Source of the DNA: MVRE01 sp015660965
GTDB taxonomy: Archaea; Halobacteriota; Methanomicrobia; Methanomicrobiales; Methanospirillaceae
Assembly: GCA_050015095.1 (NCBI GenBank)
Contig: JBEKCC010000001.1
Span: forward strand, 620,001 to 684,000
Direction of reading: 5' to 3'
Length of the DNA: 64,000 nucleotides
A program made the translations under genes and the position numbers. Within the stretch, counting starts at the first letter, position 1. Every line of letters begins with the position of its first letter. This document shows positions 1-9,303 of this stretch, piece after piece. The notes under the pieces are model-generated. The model worked only from the letters and a program-made list of their open reading frames with translations. It made no database searches and was not told where the DNA came from.

Positions 1-141
1 CGGGTTCGAATAAAGGTATGCAGTAAATGTGGAAAGTGGTTTATTAAAGGTGGGAAAAAATTGATTACCGGGGATATGCGTCACACAAATATTGTCGTAA
101 ATTATCTGTGCACGACATGTTCTACAATAAAAACAGATTAA
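1..141 (+). CDS. Partial zinc-ribbon protein (C-terminal end)
   Basis: An open frame enters from the left edge and runs 46 codons to TAA at 139-141. The visible end contains two CxxC knuckles (CSKC and CTTC) 27 residues apart, the pattern of a small zinc ribbon, with a basic stretch between them. The start lies outside the window, so length and family cannot be judged. A T-run follows the stop at once, as expected for the end of an archaeal transcription unit. I do not recognise the family. The frame is short, but two spaced CxxC pairs in it are unlikely by chance. Confidence 0.45.
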   Translation, partial: RVRIKVCSKCGKWFIKGGKKLITGDMRHTNIVVNYLCTTCSTIKTD

Positions 142-150
142 TTTTTTTTT
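142..150 (+). terminator. Poly-T terminator after the partial zinc-ribbon gene
   Basis: Nine consecutive T directly follow the stop codon. Archaeal RNA polymerase terminates at such runs without needing a hairpin. The convergent proS unit ends about 115 bp further on, after an A-rich stretch near 248-262 that would be T-rich on the minus strand. Confidence 0.4.
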
Positions 151-264
151 AAATCATAAAAAACGTTTAGTTTTTATCATTCAGAAAATGCCATAATCTT
201 GGTTTTAAAAATTTTTTATTAAGAATTAAAACAATAAATCCATTCTTAAAAAAATTAAAAATTT

Positions 265-1701
265 TCAATAAGCTCTACCCACAAGAGTTACCTTTCCTTT
301 CTTTCCGCAGATAATACATTCACCATTCGTCCTTGGAATGTACGCGGATTTTACATCGGTTCCAAGGATAGTTGCATTTGATCTTTCCTCTAATGCGTCC
401 CCGCACATGCGTTCATCGCACCAATGAACGACCGCAACTTTTCCTTCATTAAGCGCTGCGTTAAGTCCTTCAATTGATTTCACAGTGCAGAGTCGATTTT
501 TCAAATGTTCTTTCGCATTTTGGCGCATTACATTAGAAATTTCAGCAAGAATTCGATTGATACCCGCTTTGATATCTGAACGCTCAAGTGCTACTTTCTC
601 ACCAGTACGTTTCACTGCCATTACTTTACCTGAGTCTATATCTCGTGGACCGAGTTCGAGACGAAGAGGTACACCACGAAGCTCCCACCAATAATATTTC
701 GCACCCGGACGAATCTCACGAGTGTCTAGTTTTGTACGGAATCCCATCTTGAGTAATTCATTTTCGAGGTCTTTCGCAGATTTAATAACGTCTTCATGAC
801 GATTACCAATCATTATCGGAACGATCACCATTTGAATCGGAGCAATAATAGGGGGAAGAATAAGTCCTTTATCATCACCATGAAGACTAATCAACGCTGC
901 AATTGATCGCTCCGAAATCCCATAACAAGTCTGGTGGGCGAATTGTTGTTCACCATTTTTATCTTCATACTGTATTGCAAACGTCTTCGAAAAATGATCG
1001 CCGAGATGGTGAACCGTTCCTATTTGGAGCGATCGTCCATCAGGCATAATAGTATCGACTGCAATCGTATAATCAGCACCCGGGAACTTATCCCAATCAG
1101 GACGTCGAGATATTAGTACCGGAATACAGAGTCCATCGTAGAACTCTTGGTAACGATTGATTGCATCTTCTACTTGTTTATTCGCCTCTTCCCACGTTGC
1201 GTGCACCGTATGTGCTTCTTTAAAAGAAGTTATTTCACGAAGCCGAATGAGAGGCCGGGTATGTTTTGTCTCGTAACGAAATGTGTTTACGATCTGGTAG
1301 ATCTTTAGAGGAAGATCAGCATGTGAACGAATCCAGAGAGCATACATTGGATAGATTGCTGTCTCACTTGTCGGGCGTAGAGCGAGCTTGACATCGAGTG
1401 GGGTCGTACCACCATGTGTAACCCAATATACCTCATCCTCAAACCCTTTTATATGCTCAGCTTCTTTCATAAATTCCTGTTCTGGTATGAGTAATGGGAA
1501 CAGTGCTTCTTGATGGTCACGATCGAGTAGATTACGCAATTGTTGGTATACATTTTTTCGAATCGCAAAACCGTATGGATACCAGACATAGAGGCCTTTG
1601 ACGGGATAGCGGACATCCATGATCTCCGCACGCCATAAAATGTCATTATACCACTCGGAAAACTGGTGTTTGGGTGGTAGTGCGCCCGTGTCCTCGTCCA
1701 T
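265..1701 (-). CDS. proS: Prolyl-tRNA synthetase (archaeal/eukaryotic type)
   Basis: Charges tRNA-Pro with proline in the cytoplasm. At 478 residues it has the usual length of the archaeal-type enzyme, which lacks the bacterial editing insertion. Class II landmarks are visible: the RPTSETAIYP motif near residues 109-118 and motif 2 (FRYE) near 141-144. An anticodon-binding domain follows, then the C-terminal zinc domain with two cysteine pairs (HWCDERMCG and CIICG), ending in the conserved tyrosine. The ATG start lies 9 bp after the stop of the SpoIIM-like gene on the same strand, so it is probably cotranscribed with the DUF63 and SpoIIM-like genes. Confidence 0.97.
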   Translation of the reverse strand: MDEDTGALPPKHQFSEWYNDILWRAEIMDVRYPVKGLYVWYPYGFAIRKNVYQQLRNLLDRDHQEALFPLLIPEQEFMKEAEHIKGFEDEVYWVTHGGTTPLDVKLALRPTSETAIYPMYALWIRSHADLPLKIYQIVNTFRYETKHTRPLIRLREITSFKEAHTVHATWEEANKQVEDAINRYQEFYDGLCIPVLISRRPDWDKFPGADYTIAVDTIMPDGRSLQIGTVHHLGDHFSKTFAIQYEDKNGEQQFAHQTCYGISERSIAALISLHGDDKGLILPPIIAPIQMVIVPIMIGNRHEDVIKSAKDLENELLKMGFRTKLDTREIRPGAKYYWWELRGVPLRLELGPRDIDSGKVMAVKRTGEKVALERSDIKAGINRILAEISNVMRQNAKEHLKNRLCTVKSIEGLNAALNEGKVAVVHWCDERMCGDALEERSNATILGTDVKSAYIPRTNGECIICGKKGKVTLVGRAY

Positions 1702-1710
1702 GAAAAATCC

Positions 1711-2277
1711 TTAAACTACCAATTGTATGATTTGAGGTGTAATAAAAGCCTCGACGATCGCAGCAACAGTTATCAGAGGAAGAACGAGAAGGACAAAAAG
1801 ATGTGCAAGACGTTGTGCTTCTGCTGATGCGTCGCCTGAACCATAATACTCATTTACCAGCGATTGGGAAAACATGATACCTAAGGCACCTGCGATTACA
1901 AAACCAGGAATCTCAAATACACCGTGGGGTAAAATTGCTGCAGCAACAAAGGTAAAACTGTGTTGTTTATGCACAAGTTCCATGATAGCTCCGATTACTA
2001 TCCCATTCAGGCTCATAATAACAATCGTCAAAATACCAAAAGATGCTCCTCCTAAAAACAATAGAACGCAGGCCTCGAGATTGTTAGCAAAAATTTTTCC
2101 CGCAACTTCAAGGGCAGAACCCCCCATCACTTGTCCTCCAACCTGCTTTTCAAATAGGCGCATAAACTCCTCACCAATATCAGGATGTTGTGCCGTTCCT
2201 ACCCACCCCACCAAAATTGTAGAAAAAAATAGTAGGAAAATGATAATAACTGCATTCTTTAGGGTGGGGTCAGACAT
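1711..2277 (-). CDS. SpoIIM-like (DUF95) membrane protein
   Basis: A 188-residue integral membrane protein of the stage II sporulation protein M family. In archaea this family has nothing to do with sporulation and its role is unknown. It has a hydrophobic N-terminal helix (about 8-26), a soluble segment, then three or four membrane helices. These carry the family signature: an N/LE-A-x-LLFLGG stretch near residue 70 and an LPHGVFEIPG motif near 115-124. It overlaps the end of the upstream DUF63 gene by 8 nt and is followed 9 bp later by proS, so the three genes look like one operon. Confidence 0.85.
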   Translation of the reverse strand: MSDPTLKNAVIIIFLLFFSTILVGWVGTAQHPDIGEEFMRLFEKQVGGQVMGGSALEVAGKIFANNLEACVLLFLGGASFGILTIVIMSLNGIVIGAIMELVHKQHSFTFVAAAILPHGVFEIPGFVIAGALGIMFSQSLVNEYYGSGDASAEAQRLAHLFVLLVLPLITVAAIVEAFITPQIIQLVV

Positions 2278-3136
2278 AAAGTATCATCCGTATCATATCT
2301 CGAATACCTGGGGCAAGACCTACTACGATCATAGCTAACAAGACGAGATGCCAGAACGCTTGGTTTGCCTCCTTTCTATAGAGCTCCATTATGTAGATTG
2401 CAGGGAATATTACTAAAAGTTTTAAGGGAAACATCACAAATCCAGTGCCGGTCAGTTGGATGAGCCCTGATCCAACAACATGCTCTTCGATATAATGCAA
2501 CGAAGGATGAAAATCGATACCAAAGCTTGTCGCACTTGCATCTAGCATATGGCCAAAGATAAGCGTCAAATAGAGCGGCTCAGTAACGTAATTCCAAGAG
2601 AGGATATATCTCATACACGCCCAGACCGCAATGGATGTTGTAATTGCCATTGCCAGGATAATACCGAATATTTTAGGATCAACGGTTGTATTTTTTAATC
2701 CCCAAGCAAGCAAAATAAGGGATACTGTAAAAACTGAAAATATACCGATAATTGTGTAAAAAGTAAGAAAATTTTTTGTTAATCCCTGCATTGTTATGTA
2801 TCTTGAAAGGAAGAGCATTCCTAAAGTATAGAAAAAAAGGACAAAATAAATTAAGGGAGTAACAAGAAGGAACTGGACATCTCCTTTTATCATTCCAGTG
2901 TCTTGTATTACCCTCAAAACCCCTCCCAATACAACATAGGGGAGAGTAGCAAGAATGAATCGAGTATCAATCTTGAATCCAATATCAGATAACCACGAAG
3001 ATTGAGACATCCATCGATACAATAAATAAACACCAATAACCAGAATGATTGCGTAGGTGAGAGTATCAACAACGTTGTACGGTTGACCGTATTTTATGGG
3101 ATCGATGTAATATTTGTAGATGAACTCACTAATCAT
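2270..3136 (-). CDS. DUF63 family membrane protein
   Basis: A 288-residue protein with about eight membrane helices, matching the archaeal DUF63 family in length and layout (N-terminal DTLTYAIIL helix, a conserved LGGVLRVIQDTG segment near 100, and a GHMLDASAT motif near 200). The function of the family is unknown. It is the first gene of the presumed DUF63-SpoIIM-proS operon. Its ATG lies only 11 bp from the divergent egsA start, so the promoter of each gene must lie inside the other or the mRNAs must be leaderless. Confidence 0.85.
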   Translation of the reverse strand: MISEFIYKYYIDPIKYGQPYNVVDTLTYAIILVIGVYLLYRWMSQSSWLSDIGFKIDTRFILATLPYVVLGGVLRVIQDTGMIKGDVQFLLVTPLIYFVLFFYTLGMLFLSRYITMQGLTKNFLTFYTIIGIFSVFTVSLILLAWGLKNTTVDPKIFGIILAMAITTSIAVWACMRYILSWNYVTEPLYLTLIFGHMLDASATSFGIDFHPSLHYIEEHVVGSGLIQLTGTGFVMFPLKLLVIFPAIYIMELYRKEANQAFWHLVLLAMIVVGLAPGIRDMIRMILYV

Positions 3137-3147
3137 TTCTGATCTAA

Positions 3148-4227
3148 ATGAGTGCAGATCCCATAAAAGTACTCAAATTGAAGCCTTTCGATAAATCGAG
3201 ATGGATGCAGCTTCCTCGGGACGTTGTTATCGGTCATGATGTACTCCCACAAATCCCTGCTGTTTGCAAAGATTTACAACTTGGTGATACTGCGCTTTTA
3301 ATTTCTGGTAAAAGCACCATGAACCTTGCTGGAGACCGCATTTGCAGTTTATTAGAAGAAAAATATTCCATTACAACATTCACAGCTGACACTATAAGTA
3401 CCTCAATTATTAAGAAAGCTGAGACTGCCGCCTTAGCTGTTGACTTCGTAATTGGCGTTGGAGGTGGCAGGGTAATCGACACTGCGAAGATCGTTTCTTA
3501 CAATACGGATTGTCAGTTCATCTCCGTTCCAACCGCTGCTTCACATGATGGTATAGCATCCGCCCGAGCTTCGATACCAACGGGTAAGGGGAATGTCTCT
3601 GTCGAAGCTCATCCACCGATTGCCATTGTTGCGGATACCGAGATTATCGCTGCTGCCCCTCACCGGCTACTCGCCGCGGGATGCGCTGATATCATATCCA
3701 ACTACACAGCTATTCTTGATTGGGAGCTTGCTCACCGAGTTAAGGGGGAACCAATGAGTGAATATGCAATGGCTCTATCAAAGATGACTGCGGAGATTCT
3801 CGTCAAGAACGCCCATATAATTAAACCCCATACTGAGCAATCTGCGTGGTTTGTTACAAAAGCTCTAGTTTCAAGTGGGGTGGCGATGAGCATCGCAGGT
3901 TCATCACGTCCAGGAAGTGGAGGTGAGCACAAATTCTCCCATGCTCTTGACAGAATTGCACCAGGAAAAGCATTACATGGTGAAAGTTGTGGAATAGGAA
4001 CAATTATATCGATGTACTTGCATGGTGGAGACTGGAAAGGTATTCGTAGTTCATTAAAAACGATAGGTGCTCCAACAACCCCGGCTGATATAGGAATTGA
4101 TGATGAAACTGCAGTTGAAGCCCTGTTGATGGCAAAGACTATCCGACCAGAGCGCTTCACTATTCTCGATATGGGACTTACTAGACAGTCAGCAGAAAAA
4201 ATTGTTAAAATGCTTTATAAGGATTGA
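3148..4227 (+). CDS. egsA: sn-Glycerol-1-phosphate dehydrogenase [NAD(P)+]
   Basis: Reduces dihydroxyacetone phosphate to sn-glycerol-1-phosphate, the archaeal enantiomer that forms the backbone of ether lipids. At 359 residues it has the family length. The nucleotide-binding GVGGGRVID lies at 103-111. The metal ligands expected in this iron/zinc dehydrogenase fold are present: Asp181 (GCADIISN), His261 (GGEHKFSH) and His277 (ALHGESCG). The UPF0179 gene overlaps its stop. With the geranylgeranyl reductase at 12.8 kb it gives the window two steps of archaeal lipid synthesis. Confidence 0.96.
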   Translation: MSADPIKVLKLKPFDKSRWMQLPRDVVIGHDVLPQIPAVCKDLQLGDTALLISGKSTMNLAGDRICSLLEEKYSITTFTADTISTSIIKKAETAALAVDFVIGVGGGRVIDTAKIVSYNTDCQFISVPTAASHDGIASARASIPTGKGNVSVEAHPPIAIVADTEIIAAAPHRLLAAGCADIISNYTAILDWELAHRVKGEPMSEYAMALSKMTAEILVKNAHIIKPHTEQSAWFVTKALVSSGVAMSIAGSSRPGSGGEHKFSHALDRIAPGKALHGESCGIGTIISMYLHGGDWKGIRSSLKTIGAPTTPADIGIDDETAVEALLMAKTIRPERFTILDMGLTRQSAEKIVKMLYKD

Positions 4228-4679
4228 TGAGTATGGCAGAAGCGAAAACCAAGGTGACCCTAATCGGTACAGTTCATGCAAAGCAAGGTGTGGAGTTCGT
4301 GTTTGAGGGAGAAGTACCGGCCTGTGATAACTGCAAAGTTAAAAAGGTATGTCACAATTTACAAAAAGGTCGGAAATACCGCATTCTTACAGTCCGCACT
4401 ACACATCATGAATGTCCCGTTCACCTCAATGGCGCAACTGCAGTTGAGGTTATGGAAGCACCTATCACGGCACTCATCAGTGCGGATATGGCAATTGTTA
4501 ATTCAAAGATCAAATTCGAATATGGCTGTAATAAAACCGAATGTAGAAGTTTTGAGCTTTGCCACCCTGATGGTATTGTTGATGGTGAAAAGTATGTGGT
4601 AATTGATGTTCTTGGAAATGCCCCTGATATCTGCGAAAAGGGACGGGCACTTAAATTAGTCGAATTACGAGGCGTATAA
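4227..4679 (+). CDS. UPF0179 family protein
   Basis: A 150-residue archaeal protein of unknown function, placed in UPF0179 by its cysteine-rich pattern. A CDNCKVKKVCHN segment lies near 35-46, further paired cysteines near 65, 98 and 103 (CNKTECRSFELCHP), and a conserved C-terminal CEKGRALKLVEL stretch. The eight or so cysteines suggest metal or Fe-S binding, which is inference. The ATG at 4227 overlaps the egsA stop (TGATG). An ATG at 4233 and a TTG at 4224 are alternatives. Translational coupling to egsA is likely. Confidence 0.85.
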   Translation: MSMAEAKTKVTLIGTVHAKQGVEFVFEGEVPACDNCKVKKVCHNLQKGRKYRILTVRTTHHECPVHLNGATAVEVMEAPITALISADMAIVNSKIKFEYGCNKTECRSFELCHPDGIVDGEKYVVIDVLGNAPDICEKGRALKLVELRGV

Positions 4680-4694
4680 TTTTTACTCTTTTTT
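4680..4694 (+). terminator. T-rich terminator of egsA-UPF0179
   Basis: Two T-runs interrupted by 'ac' follow the stop at 4679 and fill the 14-bp gap to the convergent ADP-ribosylglycohydrolase gene. This fits archaeal poly-T termination. Confidence 0.4.
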
Positions 4695-5581
4695 CAGGGC
4701 TCTGCAATCAAAGCAAGTTCTTGTGCGATTGAAAAGATTTGAGTATAACCAACAAGATCCTGTTTCCAGCGTTCTGGGATGGCGTCAATGCCCCAAAAAG
4801 CTCCGGCAAGGGCACCGCAACAAGCACCAACTGTATCAGAGTCCCCACCTAAATTTATAGCGGAGATTAATGCATCTTCAAATGAATCGGCGTTCATGAA
4901 ACAATAAAGGGCGGCATGAGCGCATAGCAATGCATCAAGTGATGGGTCTGGAGGAAATTTTTGGTACTCCCCAAGCCGGTCGAAGACTTCTGGGTATTTG
5001 CACAAGTTACTTGCATATCGAAACGCCTCTTCCCGTGATTTACCGCGACACATTGAACTCGTCATAAGATTGAGCCATACAGAAGAATGTGCGGCAACCA
5101 AATCATAATGCGTTAAACGAGAGCATACAATACTCATCGCTGGTACAGATGTTGGGGCATAATAGATCCCAATTGGAAAACCTCGCATTACACTTCCATT
5201 ACTCCGGCTAGTCCCAGCCTGTTTATGGACGATTTCAGCAGCATTATCATATTGGATCCCCTTTATGATCAAATCAAAAACTTTGGAGGAGGTGGGACCG
5301 AACCACTGTGGATTTTTTTTATACTCAGCAAGAAACCGTGCCATCAAGTCTGAAGGATCGAGCCTGCGGCAAATAATAAGTGTTTGCGCAACTGCCAGCG
5401 CCTGCATCGTATCGTCGGTTACTTCTCCTTTTCGACGTGGATAAAGACCCCCTGGTAACATTTCTGTTACCCGCTCTCGAGGTGCAAACGATCCTTCCAA
5501 AGGCGCACCCATAGCATCCCCAATTGCGAGCCCAATCAAAATTCCACAGCTGCGCAAGTAATGGGATATAAAGATCACCAA
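4694..5581 (-). CDS. ADP-ribosylglycohydrolase family protein
   Basis: A 295-residue member of the DraG/ARH family, which removes ADP-ribose from arginine or other acceptors using two Mg ions. The metal motifs are intact: TDDT at 55-58, an SNGSVMR segment at 127-133 and GGDSDT at 245-250. Near the N-terminus is the family's GLAIGDAMGAPLEG motif. No ADP-ribosyltransferase partner (DraT) is nearby, so the substrate is unknown. The start is a TTG or the next codon, GTG (5578). A stand-alone gene, convergent with UPF0179 and divergent from UPF0058. Confidence 0.85.
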   Translation of the reverse strand: MVIFISHYLRSCGILIGLAIGDAMGAPLEGSFAPRERVTEMLPGGLYPRRKGEVTDDTMQALAVAQTLIICRRLDPSDLMARFLAEYKKNPQWFGPTSSKVFDLIIKGIQYDNAAEIVHKQAGTSRSNGSVMRGFPIGIYYAPTSVPAMSIVCSRLTHYDLVAAHSSVWLNLMTSSMCRGKSREEAFRYASNLCKYPEVFDRLGEYQKFPPDPSLDALLCAHAALYCFMNADSFEDALISAINLGGDSDTVGACCGALAGAFWGIDAIPERWKQDLVGYTQIFSIAQELALIAEP

Positions 5582-5632
5582 AAAGATATATCAGCAGATA
5601 AGCAAATGTAATTTTTTGCGGAAGGTGATAGT

Positions 5633-5899
5633 GTGCAAAAAGAAGAGTTACTCCATTTACATATGCTATTGATTCACATTAAGAAGTATTATGAAGGTAT
5701 CACTAATGAAGAACTCCCAACCAATCGTTATAACTCTCTTGCAATCTCTCCAGTTCATATTCACAAAGATAAAAAAGCTCACAAGGAAGCTCTCCTTGTA
5801 CTGGGCGACGAAATCGTCACCCACATTCACGGGCAACGAATGCCTGTGGTGACCTATTCTACCAATGCTGCATCAACACGAGTTGCAGCCGAACATTAA
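5633..5899 (+). CDS. UPF0058 family protein
   Basis: An 88-residue, mostly helical protein of the archaeal UPF0058 family, function unknown. It begins with the family's QKEELLHLHMLL helix and has a conserved SPVHIHKDKKAHKEA segment near 47-61. The GTG start at 5633 is fixed by a good Shine-Dalgarno sequence (GGAAGGTGAT) just upstream. It sits 5 bp before elp3 and is probably cotranscribed with it. Confidence 0.85.
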   Translation: MQKEELLHLHMLLIHIKKYYEGITNEELPTNRYNSLAISPVHIHKDKKAHKEALLVLGDEIVTHIHGQRMPVVTYSTNAASTRVAAEH

Positions 5900-5904
5900 T
5901 TGTC

Positions 5905-7485
5905 ATGGATGAGGTACAGGCATTCCGGGAGATCATCTCCCGCATTCTATCCCTCGAACCTAATGACGAACGAATTGTTTCAGTGAAAATCGAGATCTGC
6001 AGAAAGTATAGGCTCAATGCTGTTCCGAAGAATTCTGCTATACTTGCTGCCGCACTTCCAAATCAGAGAGAAAAGTTACGTAAGCTATTATTAGTTAAAC
6101 CTACACGGACACTTTCTGGAGTGGCACCAATCGCTGTCATGACCTCGCCATCCCCTTGCCCACACGGTAAATGTATCCCTTGTCCAGGTGGGCCAAATCA
6201 TCCGTTCAAATCCCCACAAAGCTATACAGGTGAGGAACCTGCAGCACGACGTGCTCGTGAGCATGATTACGACCCTTACAGGCAAGTTCAAGCACGCCTC
6301 GCTCAATTTGAGATTCTTGGTCATAGAGTCAATAAAGCTGAGTTAATTGTGATGGGGGGGACAATAACCGCTCGTTCCATCGATTATCAAAAATGGTTTG
6401 TTTGTCGGTGCATTGAGGCGATGAACGAATATTCCCATATTTCAACCAATGAACCCCCTACTTTCGAATTCGAAACAGTGTCTCAAACAAATGAGTTATC
6501 AGATGTCCGCTGTGTAGGTATTACATTTGAAACCAGACCGGACTGGTGCAAACGTGAACACATCGAACAGATGCTCAAATTAGGCGTTACTAAGGTAGAG
6601 TTGGGTGTTCAAAATACTGATAATCGGATCCTTCAATTGAATCGACGAGGGTGCACCGTTGAGGATACGGTAAAAGCAAACAGACTTTTACGGGATGCAG
6701 GTCTAAAGGTTGGATTTCATTTGATGCCAAATCTACCTGGCTCTGACATTACAACCGACCGTAAGATGTTTGAAACGATATTTTCCGATTCTCAATTCCG
6801 ACCAGACTTTCTCAAGATCTATCCAACGCTTGTAACTCCTGGTTCAGAGATAGAGCAACTATGGCGGTCTGGTAAATATATACCCTACAATGAGGAGGAG
6901 ATGATAGACCTTGTTGCGTACGCAAAATCATTGATTCCTGAATATACTCGCCTTCAGCGTATACAAAGAGACATACCAGCTAAACTTATCGTTGCTGGTT
7001 CCCGTCACTCAAACTTTCGACAACTTGTACAACATCGCTTAAGCGAGATGGGAATCCGCTGTCGCTGTATCAGGTGCCGAGAGATTGGTCGCCTACCCTC
7101 TAAGGTTAATACTGAAATTCAAACATTCACCTATGAATGTTGTGGTGGTAAAGAACACTTTATCTCTTCAATCTCGGGTGATTCTCTTATCGGTTTTGCC
7201 CGTTTGCGGTTTCCATCATCAGTGTTCTCATCAGAACTCGAAGGATCGGCACTTTTGAGAGAACTTCATGTTTACGGGAGTCTTGTGCCACTTGGCAGAA
7301 ATGCAGATGATGATGAGTACCAACACCGGAGTCATGGTAAAGATCTCCTTTCTCGCGCCGAAGAGATCTCACAAAATGCTGGGTTTCGACGGATTGCGAT
7401 TATGAGTGGCGTCGGTGTACGCCCATACTACCGCAGGCAGGGATATGAGCGGGCAGGGCCATATATGGCAAAGGAGATTATATGA
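5905..7485 (+). CDS. elp3: Elp3-family tRNA uridine-34 modification enzyme (radical SAM/GNAT)
   Basis: Makes the 5-carboxymethyl group on wobble uridine of tRNA using acetyl-CoA and S-adenosylmethionine. It is 526 residues long, as usual for archaeal Elp3. The radical SAM cysteines are Cys85, Cys90 and Cys93 in SPSPCPHGKCIPCPGGP. The barrel follows with the conserved VGITFETRPDWC and VELGVQNTDN motifs, and the C-terminal part (about 385-526) is the acetyltransferase domain ending in GVGVRPYYRRQGYERAGPYM. Its stop overlaps the priS start by 4 nt, so the two are translationally coupled. Confidence 0.95.
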   Translation: MDEVQAFREIISRILSLEPNDERIVSVKIEICRKYRLNAVPKNSAILAAALPNQREKLRKLLLVKPTRTLSGVAPIAVMTSPSPCPHGKCIPCPGGPNHPFKSPQSYTGEEPAARRAREHDYDPYRQVQARLAQFEILGHRVNKAELIVMGGTITARSIDYQKWFVCRCIEAMNEYSHISTNEPPTFEFETVSQTNELSDVRCVGITFETRPDWCKREHIEQMLKLGVTKVELGVQNTDNRILQLNRRGCTVEDTVKANRLLRDAGLKVGFHLMPNLPGSDITTDRKMFETIFSDSQFRPDFLKIYPTLVTPGSEIEQLWRSGKYIPYNEEEMIDLVAYAKSLIPEYTRLQRIQRDIPAKLIVAGSRHSNFRQLVQHRLSEMGIRCRCIRCREIGRLPSKVNTEIQTFTYECCGGKEHFISSISGDSLIGFARLRFPSSVFSSELEGSALLRELHVYGSLVPLGRNADDDEYQHRSHGKDLLSRAEEISQNAGFRRIAIMSGVGVRPYYRRQGYERAGPYMAKEII

Positions 7486-8615
7486 AGCCCGCAACGCTCG
7501 AATTTATTCGGCAACGATTTGCCGATTATTACAAAAAGACGGTGTTGAACGCACCTTCTTCAATCGAGCAGCGGGAGTGGGGGTTTGTTTTATTCTCTCC
7601 TGGCTATCCCGAAATTCATATGCGACGTCACATTGGTTTCTCCGGAAAGGATGAGCTTTTCGAGTACCTGAAAAATCTTGTACCAGCTCATGTTTACTAT
7701 TCCAGCGCTTATTATGAACGGCCAGATGCTCCAACTATGAAAGAGAAGCACTGGTTAGGAGCAGATCTGATTTTCGATCTTGATGCCGACCATCTTATGC
7801 GAGGACCGTACGATATCATGCTTGCTAGAGTAAAACAAGAAGCTGAAAAACTCCTTGCAATGCTAATCAATGAGTTTGGGATCGACTCTAAGACTATTGA
7901 TATTGTATTCTCTGGTGGACGAGGCTATCATATACATGTTAAGGATATTGCATTCCGAACTTGGAGCAGCGCCGAACGCCGTGAGTTGATCGATTATGTT
8001 TGTGGTATTGGGATTGATCCGGTGTCAATGCTCGTATTAACACGACATTCACATAGTGGCTGGCAAGATCGATATCGTGACACATTAATTGATTATCTCA
8101 AGTGGCTAGGGACTTTACCAAAAAAAGATGCCACAATCCATCTATCGGAAATTCCAGGTGTTGGTAAAGTAACCGCTGAAGATATGCTCCAAAAGTTGGA
8201 AATAATTGTCGCTGAACTTACCCACAGTCCCTCGGCTACACTTTTCAAGAAATATCGTGGACTTTCTCAAATTGTATCGGCGGAAGATGGGGTCTTTAAA
8301 AAACGGCTTCATGAGCGGGCAGCACTTGCCGATGAACCAGTTACCACTGATACCAAACGGCTCATCAGGATGCCTACGTCACTTCATGGGGGAAGTGGTA
8401 TGCGAGTTCAGCAGATTGAAGCCCGAAATCTTGCTGGATTCGACCCATTGACTGATGCAATTGTATTCGGAACACGTGCTGTCAGACTTGACCTACAATT
8501 TAACCTAACCATGCCGATGCTCGGAAGCACTTATCAGCTTGAAAAAGGGATCATTACAGTACCAGAAGCGATGGCGGTTTTCCTCTGCTGTCGCGGGATC
8601 GCAGAAATTGCTTGA
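7482..8615 (+). CDS. priS: DNA primase small (catalytic) subunit PriS
   Basis: Catalytic half of the archaeal/eukaryotic primase, which makes the primers for DNA replication together with PriL (not in this window). At 377 residues the length is normal. Catalytic Asp99 and Asp101 are in the DLIFDLDADH motif, nucleotide binding is through SGGRGYHIHV (144-153), and the conserved RLIRMPTSLHGGSG block lies at 293-306 after Asp290. It starts with an ATGA overlap at the elp3 stop and is followed 9 bp later by the GINS gene, another replisome part. Confidence 0.96.
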   Translation: MKPATLEFIRQRFADYYKKTVLNAPSSIEQREWGFVLFSPGYPEIHMRRHIGFSGKDELFEYLKNLVPAHVYYSSAYYERPDAPTMKEKHWLGADLIFDLDADHLMRGPYDIMLARVKQEAEKLLAMLINEFGIDSKTIDIVFSGGRGYHIHVKDIAFRTWSSAERRELIDYVCGIGIDPVSMLVLTRHSHSGWQDRYRDTLIDYLKWLGTLPKKDATIHLSEIPGVGKVTAEDMLQKLEIIVAELTHSPSATLFKKYRGLSQIVSAEDGVFKKRLHERAALADEPVTTDTKRLIRMPTSLHGGSGMRVQQIEARNLAGFDPLTDAIVFGTRAVRLDLQFNLTMPMLGSTYQLEKGIITVPEAMAVFLCCRGIAEIA

Positions 8616-8624
8616 GGTTCGTTT

Positions 8625-9269
8625 ATGGTGGGGCTCGATGACTTACGTAAGGTGCTCCTGTCGGAACGTGAAACCGGACGTTTAACTCAAATACCTCAAG
8701 ATCTTTTTGATCGAACGCACACTGCGGTATCCAATCTCCTGTCAAAAGTTTATGCAATCGAGGACCCACTTTCCGATGAAGCACGTACAATCATAGAAGA
8801 GACGATGAGTATACGAGAGACAGCTGATGATATCTTCGTCATTCGCGCAAAGAAGATCATCACGCTAGCTGAGAGCCAAGCTCAGGGTAATTATATTGAT
8901 CGTGATGAGACAAAGAGAATGATTCCACCAGAACGTGAAATGTTTGATAGTATTACTAGCGCAATAGGAGATTGCCAAAGTAAGTTGTTTACTAACATCC
9001 ATCAATCACTGGTTGTACAGCACAATACTGATCTTTCAGGGACGAAAAATCAACCACCCTCTCACGAATCAACCGCAACACCATTATCTTCTCCACCGCT
9101 CTCTCCACAGTATACTCTTGTGAAAGTCCTTGCAGACATAGATTCCTTCATGGGTATTGATGGGAGAATATATACGCTCACACAAGGTGACATCGTTATG
9201 CTACCCGAACGAAATGCCGAGGTTCTTGTCGAGCGCAACATAGCATTAAATATGAATCTTAGCAAATAG
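8625..9269 (+). CDS. GINS complex protein, Gins51-like
   Basis: Subunit of the archaeal GINS complex, which joins MCM and Cdc45/RecJ-like protein in the replicative helicase. The protein is 214 residues. A helical A domain fills about residues 1-115, a polar Ser/Pro-rich linker spans about 140-160, and a small beta-rich B domain (YTLVKVLADIDSF...) lies at the C-terminus. The A-before-B order is that of Gins51 rather than Gins23. Sequence conservation in this family is low, so the call rests on domain order, length and its place directly after priS, a common archaeal arrangement. Confidence 0.8.
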   Translation: MVGLDDLRKVLLSERETGRLTQIPQDLFDRTHTAVSNLLSKVYAIEDPLSDEARTIIEETMSIRETADDIFVIRAKKIITLAESQAQGNYIDRDETKRMIPPEREMFDSITSAIGDCQSKLFTNIHQSLVVQHNTDLSGTKNQPPSHESTATPLSSPPLSPQYTLVKVLADIDSFMGIDGRIYTLTQGDIVMLPERNAEVLVERNIALNMNLSK

Positions 9270-9303
9270 TAATGGTATTCGATATAAAAACGGGGTAATT
9301 ATA

